Below, in pieces: positions 1 to 5,464 of a stretch of 5,464 nucleotides of DNA (position 1 is the stretch's first letter; each line of letters starts with the position of its first letter). The translations under genes were made by a program, and so were the position numbers. The notes beneath the pieces are model-generated. The model was not told the DNA's origin. It saw nothing but the letters and a program-made list of their open reading frames with translations, and did no database searches. Source of the DNA: Nitrospirota bacterium (GTDB taxonomy: Bacteria; Nitrospirota; UBA9217). Location: NCBI GenBank assembly GCA_021788515.1, contig JAJYKN010000133.1, positions 1 through 5,464 of the forward strand, read 5' to 3'.

Positions 1-3000
1 GACCATGACCCGTAGATTCGCTTTCACACTCTCCTTTACCGTCCAATCGATGGTGACATTTTTATGTACCGTATCCACGAGCTCCCGAGCAATGGTCCTC
101 AGGGTCTCGTCCCCGAGGACCTTTACGGCGCTGTCATTGGTCTCGAGCGCATCGTAGAATGCCACTTCATCATCGGTAAGGTTGAGCTTTTCACCGCGGC
201 GGCTTGCCTCTCGCATATCTTTCGCAAGGGCGATCAGCTCCTCTATGACCTGCGCGCTTTCGATGGCCCTGTTCTGGTACGCACGTATGGAGCGCTCGAG
301 CATCTCGGCAAATGAGCGCGACTGCACGAGGTTTTTGAGCGAGCGCGCCTTGATCTCGTCATTCAGAAGCTTACGGAGAAGCTCGACGGCAAGGTTTCTC
401 TGGGGCATACCTCGCACCTCGTCCAGAAAGCTATCGGATAAAATGGATATGTCCGGCTTCTTGAGTCCTGCCGCTGCAAATATATCGATTACACCGTCTG
501 ACGCCACTGCACCGGAAACAAGCTGCCTGATAGCGTGTTCCATGTCCTGTTGTGCTTTTGGATTCGGTATACCTGTCTTGGTAAGCGCCGATCTGATTGC
601 CTGAAAGAAAGATAAGTCGTCCCTTATTTTAAGGGCCCTGCTTTGTGGCACCGAAAGGGCAAACGCCTGTGAAAGCTCCGTTACGGCCTTGAGCAGTCTT
701 GATTTTCCGTCTTCCTGCTTCAGGATATGCTCCTGTGCCGCGGGCAGCAGCCTGATGCGCTGTGCCGGCGTGCCGGACGTCCAGAGTGACCATACAAAGC
801 CGTGAAAGAGGTTACAGCACACCTCGTATTTTTCCAGCATCACGGCAACCGCTTCTTCCTGATCGATGGCCGTCCTTCCCGTGCCTCCGCTTTCAGTATA
901 CGTTGCGAGTGCCCTGCGGAGGTAATCTGCAAGTCCCAGATAATCCACGACCAGCCCTCCGGGCTTGTCCCTGAAAACCCGGTTGACCCGTGCGATGGCC
1001 TGCATAAGGGTATGCCCCCGCATGGGCTTGTCCATATACATGGTGTGCAGGTGTGGCACATCGAATCCCGTCAGCCACATGTCCCGGACTATGGCCAGGG
1101 TAAAGGGGTGATCCACCTTTTTGAATTTGTTCGCCATGGCTTCGCGACGCGGCTTGGTCCTGATGTGCTGCTGCCAATCAAGAGGATCGGACGCTGAGCC
1201 GGTCATGATGATCTTTAAAAACCCTTTATCGTCGTCATCGGCGTGCCATCCGGGGCGCAGTTTGATAATGGCGTTATAAAGCTCGACGCATATCCTGCGG
1301 CTCATGCACACGATCATGCCTTTCCCGTTCATGGTTTCGAGGCGGCTTTCAAAATGGTTGACTATGTCCCGTGCTATAAGACCGATCCGCTTGTCCGTGC
1401 CGACCACGGACTCGAGCTGCGCCCATTTTGTTTTCAGCTTCTCTTTATATGATGCTTCTTCTTTTTCCGTAATTTCTTCAAAATCCCTGTCAAGGTGCGG
1501 CTTTTCGGACTCCTTCAATTCGAGCCTCGCAAGCCTGCTTTCGTAGTAGATGGGCACGGTCGAGCCGTCCTGCACGGCCCGCTGGATATCATAGATGCTG
1601 ATGTAATCGCCGAAAACGTGCCGTGTGTCCTTGTCGCTTAATTCTAACGGTGTTCCCGTAAAGCCTATAAACGAGGCGTTCGGCAGTGCGTCCCGCATGT
1701 GCCGTGCAAATCCGTCTATGAAATCATACTGGCTCCTGTGCGCCTCATCCGCAATAACTACGATATTGTGCCTGTCGGAAAGCAGGGGAAAGCTGTCCCC
1801 TTTTTGTTCCGGTAAAAACTTCTGAATGGTGGTGAATACAATACCTCCCGATGCGACTTTCAGAAGCTCACGCAATTTCGCGCGGCTTTCGACCTGCACG
1901 GGCTTTTGCCGCAGGAGCTCGTGGCATCTGGAGAATGTTCCGAAAAGCTGGCCATCAAGGTCGATCCTATCCGTGATCACCACAAGGGTCGGATTTTCCA
2001 TTGCCGGCTCGAGGATAATCCTGCCTGCATAAAACGCCATGGTCAGACTTTTCCCGGAGCCCTGCGTGTGCCAGACGACGCCTATCTTATGATCGCCCTG
2101 AACGCCGTTGCCTGCCTTTGTCCTGTAAAGCCCCTGTTCATCTTCCCTGCCTTCATGAATGTGCAGCGGTATGATATTTTCATAGGACGCCCTGACGGTT
2201 TCCTGAACAGCGAGATTAACGGCGCTGAATTGATGATAACCTGCCAGCTTCTTCCTCGTCCCGCCGGGCTCGTCTTCAAAAACGATGAAATACCTGAGGA
2301 AACGGAGAAACCTGTTTTGCTCAAACATGCCTTTTATCAGCACTTCCAGTTGAAGCATCGAATCAGGGGCAAGGTCCTGTCCTCCGATGGTCCGCCATGG
2401 TAAGAACCACTCGTGGTCCGCTGTCAGGGAGCCGAAACGTGCCTGAAGTCCGTCCGAGACGACCAGCACCTCATTGAAGATGAATAACGAAGGAACCTGC
2501 TTTTTATAGGTCTGGAGTTGACTGAATGCGGTCCAGATGGTTGCGTTCTCATCGGCGGGGTTCTTGAGCTCGATTACCACCAGTGGCAGCCCATTGAGAA
2601 AGAGCACAATGTCCGGACGGCGGTTGTTCTGACCTTCGATTACCGTGAATTGGTTGACGACCAGCCAATCGTTGTTGTCACGGTTATCGAAATCGATAAG
2701 CCGTACGATGTCGTGCACCACCCGGCCATCCACACGGTACTCCACGTTCACGCCGTTTAACATCATCAGATGGAAAAGATGATTGGCCTGAACAAGCGAC
2801 GGTGCGTTAATGCGCAAAACCTTGCGCACGACATCTTCGATGGCTTCGGCAGGGATGCCGGGATTGATGTCTAACAGTGCAGAGCGGAGCCTGCCTTCGA
2901 GGATGACATCGCCGTAGCCCGTACGCTCCGCAAACAGCTCCCGTGCTGCTATCTCAGGACCGAATTTGACGCCGTACTCAAGCTCCTTGAACCAATCTAA

Positions 3001-3039
3001 CGCAGCCTGCTCGACCGTGGATTCGGCAACCGCGTTCAT
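1..3039 (-). CDS. hsdR: Type I restriction enzyme R subunit (HsdR), 3' end beyond the window
   Basis: Motor and nuclease subunit of a type I restriction-modification complex: with HsdM and HsdS it translocates unmodified DNA using ATP and cleaves it. The frame reads from ATG at 3039 to base 1 with no stop (1013 codons seen). Nuclease domain: D143, E157 and K159 form PD-x13-ExK ([10 protein letters not shown]...IELKNP), followed by QLQTY (174-178), the type I QxxxY motif. Helicase: HTQGSGKS Walker A 324-331, ADEAHRSQ 430-437, GFTGTP motif III 459-464, WLTGFDVP motif V 655-662, QAIARVNR motif VI 680-687. The last ~270 residues are helical and match the DUF3387 C-terminal domain ([20 protein letters not shown], then [18 protein letters not shown] at the edge). 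Family members usually end 15-25 residues after this point, so little is missing. The start overlaps the previous gene's stop (ATGA) and has AAGGAA 6 nt upstream. All motifs are intact, so it is probably active. Identification is very secure. Confidence 0.97.
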   Translation of the reverse strand, partial: MNAVAESTVEQAALDWFKELEYGVKFGPEIAARELFAERTGYGDVILEGRLRSALLDINPGIPAEAIEDVVRKVLRINAPSLVQANHLFHLMMLNGVNVEYRVDGRVVHDIVRLIDFDNRDNNDWLVVNQFTVIEGQNNRRPDIVLFLNGLPLVVIELKNPADENATIWTAFSQLQTYKKQVPSLFIFNEVLVVSDGLQARFGSLTADHEWFLPWRTIGGQDLAPDSMLQLEVLIKGMFEQNRFLRFLRYFIVFEDEPGGTRKKLAGYHQFSAVNLAVQETVRASYENIIPLHIHEGREDEQGLYRTKAGNGVQGDHKIGVVWHTQGSGKSLTMAFYAGRIILEPAMENPTLVVITDRIDLDGQLFGTFSRCHELLRQKPVQVESRAKLRELLKVASGGIVFTTIQKFLPEQKGDSFPLLSDRHNIVVIADEAHRSQYDFIDGFARHMRDALPNASFIGFTGTPLELSDKDTRHVFGDYISIYDIQRAVQDGSTVPIYYESRLARLELKESEKPHLDRDFEEITEKEEASYKEKLKTKWAQLESVVGTDKRIGLIARDIVNHFESRLETMNGKGMIVCMSRRICVELYNAIIKLRPGWHADDDDKGFLKIIMTGSASDPLDWQQHIRTKPRREAMANKFKKVDHPFTLAIVRDMWLTGFDVPHLHTMYMDKPMRGHTLMQAIARVNRVFRDKPGGLVVDYLGLADYLRRALATYTESGGTGRTAIDQEEAVAVMLEKYEVCCNLFHGFVWSLWTSGTPAQRIRLLPAAQEHILKQEDGKSRLLKAVTELSQAFALSVPQSRALKIRDDLSFFQAIRSALTKTGIPNPKAQQDMEHAIRQLVSGAVASDGVIDIFAAAGLKKPDISILSDSFLDEVRGMPQRNLAVELLRKLLNDEIKARSLKNLVQSRSFAEMLERSIRAYQNRAIESAQVIEELIALAKDMREASRRGEKLNLTDDEVAFYDALETNDSAVKVLGDETLRTIARELVDTVHKNVTIDWTVKESVKANLRVMV

Positions 3040-3767
3040 GGGTACTTCCTTGCCTGAGTGCGCTTCTTGTACAGCCGCTCGGTAAACCCACCTTCCTGCT
3101 CAAAGGCCTTCGCCTGGGCGTCAAGCTGCCGGTCCAGCAGATAACAGCACAGATTCAGGAGCGAAAGCGCGGCATTGGCCACCAGCACCGAGGGGAACAC
3201 GGACGACCACCGACCCTCACCGACCTTCACGGACTTCCCATCAGTCCTCCCCTTCTCTTGCTTTTCCGTGTCCGGACGTGTCAGTCCGTGTTCGTCTGTG
3301 TTCCCCCCGTCCGTGTTCCCTTTCTCACGCTTTTCCGTGTCCGTCCGTGTAAGTTTGTGCTCGTCAGTGATCTCCCTTTCCACCCACTCCCGCACGTCCT
3401 CCAGCGAGGAACACCGCTTTGCCTTAAAGCGGGCAAGCGCGGGATGGTCCGGCTTCCACAGCGGCAGCCCCCGCTGCCGCAGAAAATCCTCATAGTCCAG
3501 GCGGAGCTCTTCCAGACTCGCACGGGCAACATTGGTAAGCTTCAACTCCGTCTTCTTCGAAGTGCCGCTCGCCTGACTTCCCTCGGCAATATTCTGCACC
3601 CCGCTGCGAGCGGCCTGCACCATCTGGTCATAGGTGCGGCTCCGCCGCTCGATATAGAGATCGCAAAACCGCACGGTCACGTCATAAACCAACTGCGCGA
3701 TCTGAAAACTCTTCAGCTTGCGATACCCGCCGTGCGGCGGGATGAGGTCGGAGGTTTGGTCATTCAT
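3036..3767 (-). CDS. Four-helix-bundle (IVS-type) protein with suffix domain and repeat insertion
   Basis: A 243-residue protein. Residues ~16-130 form a four-helix-bundle domain of the 23S rRNA intervening-sequence type, with the hallmark [18 protein letters not shown] at 49-66 and [15 protein letters not shown] at 74-88. The C-terminus (~189-240) matches the 'four helix bundle suffix' domain: a leucine-rich helix with LLDRQLDAQ, then [11 protein letters not shown] at 222-232. Between them lies a polar insertion made of two 23-residue repeats (134-179). The molecular function of this family is unknown; despite the name, most members are not in rRNA genes, and none is near here. The gene starts 6 nt after the DUF1828 stop, has no convincing Shine-Dalgarno of its own, and ends in an ATGA overlap with hsdR. 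It is therefore probably translated by coupling and made together with HsdR. It is GC-rich like hsdR (39 of 60 bases in 3601-3660). Family assignment is firm; a role in restriction is inference from position only. Confidence 0.9.
   Translation of the reverse strand: MNDQTSDLIPPHGGYRKLKSFQIAQLVYDVTVRFCDLYIERRSRTYDQMVQAARSGVQNIAEGSQASGTSKKTELKLTNVARASLEELRLDYEDFLRQRGLPLWKPDHPALARFKAKRCSSLEDVREWVEREITDEHKLTRTDTEKREKGNTDGGNTDEHGLTRPDTEKQEKGRTDGKSVKVGEGRWSSVFPSVLVANAALSLLNLCCYLLDRQLDAQAKAFEQEGGFTERLYKKRTQARKYP
3046..3051 (-). promoter_or_regulatory. Ribosome binding site of hsdR inside the preceding gene
   Basis: The minus strand reads AAGGAA followed by GTACCC and the ATG at 3039. The site lies inside the last codons of the four-helix gene. 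It supports ATG 3039 as the hsdR start and, together with the ATGA overlap, suggests coupled translation. Confidence 0.6.
3193..3320. repeat. 13-nt perfect inverted repeat around repeat unit two
   Basis: GGGAACACGGACG at 3193-3205 is the exact reverse complement of CGTCCGTGTTCCC at 3308-3320, with 102 nt between the arms. A shorter 10-nt match to the left arm (GTCCGTGTTC) is also present at 3284-3293. The arms lie inside the four-helix gene; one is at the edge of repeat unit one and the other in the start of the suffix domain. They could form a hairpin in the transcript or mark an insertion or duplication event. Confidence 0.6.
3231..3368 (-). repeat. In-frame 69-bp tandem repeat, two copies
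   Basis: Unit one covers 3300-3368 and unit two 3231-3299, exactly 69 bp (23 codons) each. By hand alignment they share 51 of 69 bases, with the longest shared block GCTTTTCCGTGTCCG on the plus strand. The encoded units are [17 protein letters not shown] plus NTDGGN, and [17 protein letters not shown] plus RTDGKS. Length is a multiple of three and the reading frame is kept. The encoded peptide is charged, rich in T, D, E and K, and likely disordered. It separates the four-helix domain from its suffix domain. Confidence 0.9.
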
Positions 3768-3773
3768 GGCATG

Positions 3774-4538
3774 TTACGCGGCAAGCTCTTCTTTTACTTC
3801 TTCCCTCTTGCTCCATAAAACAGGTTTAACTTCATAATTTTTAAGTGCGTCCAACACTGCTACAAATGGAGCATGCTCAATATCGTTCAAAACGGCGTAA
3901 GCCTTTGAATTTGCAGGTCTGACCTCTTTTGTATCTATCCAGGAGAAAGCTACAACTTCGGCGTTATCGCGGGTAGCTCTGTTAATTACCTTCAAGATGC
4001 GTTCTGGTTGTCTTTTCGATGCAGGAATGACAAAATCAAACAAATGATCGAACCCGCTTTTACCTGTGAATTTTGTCTTAGGGGTGTAGCGTATCTCATG
4101 CAGGTCAAGCCATGCAGTAACATCTTCCAGAAATAGGCTGGCAACCACAGGTTCCGCAAGATAGAAAAGGTCATTAACTGCCAACATCGACTGGACCAGA
4201 TTGTGTTTCTGCATAGCGAAATTATCCGGCGAGGCGTGTACAACCAGTGCATCCCCATCTAATTTGATTCCGAAACCGTTCAGGGTCATAGCCAGTAGCT
4301 CTTTCCGCTTTTTGCTTTCCAACTCGCACCCCGATTGTTTCAAGTCTGTGATAATGTAGCCGTCATCAGTAAGAGAAAACCCGCCGTTATCCCGTCTTAC
4401 GTAGATTTGCAGGTAGTCATTGTGCCTGTCAAGATACGGAGTTGTAATCTCGACAACGTCTTTTAACTGACGTAGTTTTGTTTGATCTTTCAACCATAGT
4501 ATATAATCATTAAGTAGCTTCTGAATTTCATCGATCAT
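3774..4538 (-). CDS. DUF1828/DUF1829 domain protein of unknown function
   Basis: A 254-residue protein with two recognisable domains. The N-terminal DUF1828 part has [15 protein letters not shown] at 33-47 and [10 protein letters not shown] at 52-61. The C-terminal DUF1829 part is centred on [14 protein letters not shown] at 159-172, followed by [20 protein letters not shown] at 181-200. No membrane segment or signal peptide is seen, so it is probably cytoplasmic. The function of neither domain is established as far as I know; the family is common in accessory and mobile regions. Its start overlaps the DUF6978 stop by ATGA and is preceded on the minus strand by AAGGGGA about 8 nt away, so it is likely translated both by coupling and from its own site. 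It is AT-richer than the genes downstream (27 of 60 GC in 4261-4320). The family call is strong; any role in phage defence is inferred from its neighbours. Confidence 0.88.
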   Translation of the reverse strand: MIDEIQKLLNDYILWLKDQTKLRQLKDVVEITTPYLDRHNDYLQIYVRRDNGGFSLTDDGYIITDLKQSGCELESKKRKELLAMTLNGFGIKLDGDALVVHASPDNFAMQKHNLVQSMLAVNDLFYLAEPVVASLFLEDVTAWLDLHEIRYTPKTKFTGKSGFDHLFDFVIPASKRQPERILKVINRATRDNAEVVAFSWIDTKEVRPANSKAYAVLNDIEHAPFVAVLDALKNYEVKPVLWSKREEVKEELAA

Positions 4539-4984
4539 ATAAAAAGTCCCCTTTCAATGTTTGGTGGCTTTACAATATTGCAAAAGTCCATAAAATCATT
4601 CAAGGTCTGCCATAAATCAGATAGATTATTGAATTTATCAGTAGGAACTGCCGTAGCCCATTTATCGCCGAACCCTTCACGATAAACATGCAGATGCGGC
4701 GACAGAATCTCTCCGCCATCAGGGTTTCTGTGCGGCGGACCACCGAAATCCAAACGCACAAGGATAACAACATTTCGAGAGCGGTTTTGATACGTGCCCT
4801 TCGACAGATCCAGCTTGCCACGACTTATGTCGAGCAAAAAGTTTTCTCTCTTGTTAGCAGAAACAAGCGGAATACAAATAGCACCGCCAAGCCCCGGATA
4901 TTCCCATTTGGTCTCATCCACTCGATGCTTTTCCATCGCGATGAGTGTATCTGCTTCAGATTGGGTAAGATTTATTTCTGCCAT
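4535..4984 (-). CDS. DUF6978-family protein of unknown function
   Basis: A 149-residue soluble protein that looks complete. It opens with [18 protein letters not shown] (4-21) and carries the conserved blocks typical of the DUF6978 family: [16 protein letters not shown] at 55-70, [16 protein letters not shown] at 75-90, [15 protein letters not shown] at 96-110 and DFMDFCNI at 130-137. The conserved polar residues H85, R86, H97, H99, R102 and D107 could form an active or metal-binding site, but that is only inference. The start at 4984 is set by a strong AAGGAG six bases upstream. The gene overlaps the DUF1828 gene by ATGA, so the two are probably made as a pair. No function is known to me; a toxin-antitoxin-like or anti-phage pair with DUF1828 is a reasonable hypothesis but not shown by the sequence. 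Confidence 0.87.
   Translation of the reverse strand: MAEINLTQSEADTLIAMEKHRVDETKWEYPGLGGAICIPLVSANKRENFLLDISRGKLDLSKGTYQNRSRNVVILVRLDFGGPPHRNPDGGEILSPHLHVYREGFGDKWATAVPTDKFNNLSDLWQTLNDFMDFCNIVKPPNIERGLFI
4547..4553 (-). promoter_or_regulatory. Ribosome binding site of the DUF1828 gene
   Basis: The minus strand reads AAGGGGA followed by eight bases (CTTTTTAT) and the ATG at 4538. It lies in the end of the DUF6978 gene and supports the chosen start. Confidence 0.5.
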
Positions 4985-5059
4985 TTATTGCTCCTTCACA
5001 CTATTTTTCCTTCATAAACCATTCGCTTAACCTTTTAGCTTGTAAATTCATAAAGACAA
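4985..5059 (-). other. Intergenic gap with no clear promoter or terminator
   Basis: This is the only gap of more than ten bases between the main genes. I see no stem with a T-run that would act as a terminator after the ATPase gene, and no convincing -35/-10 pair before DUF6978; TTTACA near 5045 has no good -10 partner at the right spacing. Read-through from the ATPase gene is therefore the simplest view. Confidence 0.4.
4991..4996 (-). promoter_or_regulatory. Strong Shine-Dalgarno of the DUF6978 gene
   Basis: The minus strand reads AAGGAG, then CAATAA, then ATG at 4984: near-ideal sequence and spacing. It is the strongest ribosome binding site in the window and fixes this start. Confidence 0.75.
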
Positions 5060-5063
5060 TCAT
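5001..5063 (-). CDS. Possible 20-residue mini-ORF between the ATPase and DUF6978 genes
   Basis: The ATG at 5063 overlaps the ATPase stop as ATGA, and the frame reads 20 residues, MIVFMNLQAKRLSEWFMKEK, before a TAG at 5001-5003. It fills most of the 75-nt gap, and its stop lies just 4 nt before the strong DUF6978 ribosome site. It may be a coupling leader that carries ribosomes across the gap, a true small protein, the remnant of a lost gene, or chance. No Shine-Dalgarno is seen for either ATG (5063 or 5051). At this length chance cannot be excluded. Confidence 0.25.
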   Translation of the reverse strand: MIVFMNLQAKRLSEWFMKEK

Positions 5064-5464
5064 AAATACTTGTCATCTCGTTTATCAAAAGCCGGACGAG
5101 TACCTTCCAAAATATCAACTATAGCTTTGTTAATCGCTGGATTCTCAATGGATCCAGAAAGATAGTTCATACTATAGTTATTTTTTTTGTCCAAGTTGGC
5201 ACAAATTACCTGTTCGGCATCACAAACAACAGCGAGATTTGGATTATGTGTAACGATCAATATCTGTCTTCGCTGTTTTGCCTCCTTCATGCATGGCACC
5301 AATAATTCAAAAACTGTCTGATTGTCCAGGTTTTCTTCGGGTTGATCAATTACCAGAGGAATATCGTCTTTATCTATAAGCATATAGAAAGTCAGTAGAA
5401 GTGTGCCTCGCTCTCCAGGGGAAAGTTGATGCAACTCTTTATCTGCCATTCTAAGAGCATATCG
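5060..5464 (-). CDS. C-terminal part of an ABC/SMC-like ATPase (TrlF-like), 5' end beyond the window
   Basis: The frame is open through the right edge, giving 134 residues up to a TGA at 5060-5062. The internal ATG at 5449 is not the start, because the signature motif follows at once and the Walker A part must lie upstream. Visible motifs: LSPGERG (visible residues 14-20), the ABC signature; PLVIDQPEENLDN (36-48), Walker B plus D-loop; ILIVTHNPNLAVV (68-80), the switch histidine. The protein ends ~55 residues after the switch, in SGSIENPAINKAIVDILEG and DKRDDKYL. This tail resembles the large AAA-like ATPases of the TrlF group and related RecF/SMC-type defence ATPases, which couple ATP-driven dimerisation to a nuclease or other effector. 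It lacks a C-terminal effector domain after the ATPase, so it is unlike PrrC or RloC. The missing N-terminal part would decide the family. It is AT-rich (21 of 60 GC in 5101-5160). Confidence 0.85.
   Translation of the reverse strand, partial: RYALRMADKELHQLSPGERGTLLLTFYMLIDKDDIPLVIDQPEENLDNQTVFELLVPCMKEAKQRRQILIVTHNPNLAVVCDAEQVICANLDKKNNYSMNYLSGSIENPAINKAIVDILEGTRPAFDKRDDKYL

Noticed and set aside
182..604. 140-residue open frame on the plus strand
   Set aside because: It lies wholly antisense to the DUF3387 domain of hsdR, has low-complexity S/R-rich composition and no family motif.
1906..2403. 165-residue open frame on the plus strand
   Set aside because: Antisense to the helicase motif I region of hsdR, which is intact and conserved; the plus-strand product shows no recognisable domain.
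1..3039. hsdR as a pseudogene
   Set aside because: No frameshift or stop was found when the entire frame was read, and all nuclease and helicase motifs are intact; the missing end is due only to the window edge.
3231..3368. Possible CRISPR array
   Set aside because: Only two adjacent diverged units with no spacers, and the unit is a multiple of three inside a coding frame.
3036..3767. 23S rRNA intervening sequence
   Set aside because: The protein family carries this name, but no rRNA sequence flanks the gene; its neighbours are protein-coding genes in an operon.
3258..3818. 186-residue open frame on the plus strand
   Set aside because: Antisense to the four-helix gene and crossing its start; its length comes from the high GC and the repeat, and the minus-strand product has clear family motifs.
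5060..5464. PrrC or RloC anticodon nuclease linked to type I restriction
   Set aside because: Those proteins have a nuclease domain after the ATPase; here the protein ends soon after the switch histidine, and the DQPE tail fits TrlF-like ATPases better.

Overview
The window is a single co-directional gene block on the minus strand of a bacterial genome; nothing on the plus strand looks like a real gene. In transcription order (right to left) it holds: the C-terminal part of an ABC/SMC-type ATPase cut by the right edge; a possible 20-residue mini-ORF; a DUF6978-family protein; a DUF1828/DUF1829 protein; a four-helix-bundle (23S rRNA intervening-sequence type) protein with the 'suffix' domain; and a nearly complete type I restriction enzyme R subunit, HsdR, which runs off the left edge. 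No gap between genes exceeds about 75 bases.

The genes are tightly packed. The ATPase stop overlaps the mini-ORF start (ATGA). DUF6978 overlaps DUF1828 by ATGA, DUF1828 is 6 nt from the four-helix gene, and the four-helix gene overlaps hsdR by ATGA. This is the layout of one translationally coupled operon. I read it as a type I restriction-modification (defence) locus with accessory genes placed in front of hsdR. The hsdM and hsdS genes are not visible and are presumed to lie to the right, upstream of the ATPase, or elsewhere.

The best-supported gene is hsdR. I read its frame codon by codon from position 3039 to 1 without a stop (1013 codons). It shows the PD-(D/E)XK nuclease motif, the QxxxY motif, Walker A, DEAH, and helicase motifs III, V and VI, followed by a DUF3387-type C-terminal domain. 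The other genes are recognised from family-specific motifs, but their biochemical roles are unknown or only partly known.

The organism cannot be named. The protein style (mid-GC hsdR, a four-helix suffix protein, a TrlF-like ATPase tail) would fit an environmental Gram-negative such as a deltaproteobacterium, Nitrospirota or a related lineage, but this is a weak guess. Base composition is split: hsdR and the four-helix gene are GC-rich, while the DUF1828, DUF6978 and ATPase genes are clearly AT-richer, with a switch near position 3770. This suggests the cassette was assembled from at least two sources. The most unusual element is an in-frame 69-bp tandem repeat that inserts a 46-residue polar linker into the four-helix gene, with a 13-nt perfect inverted repeat around one unit.
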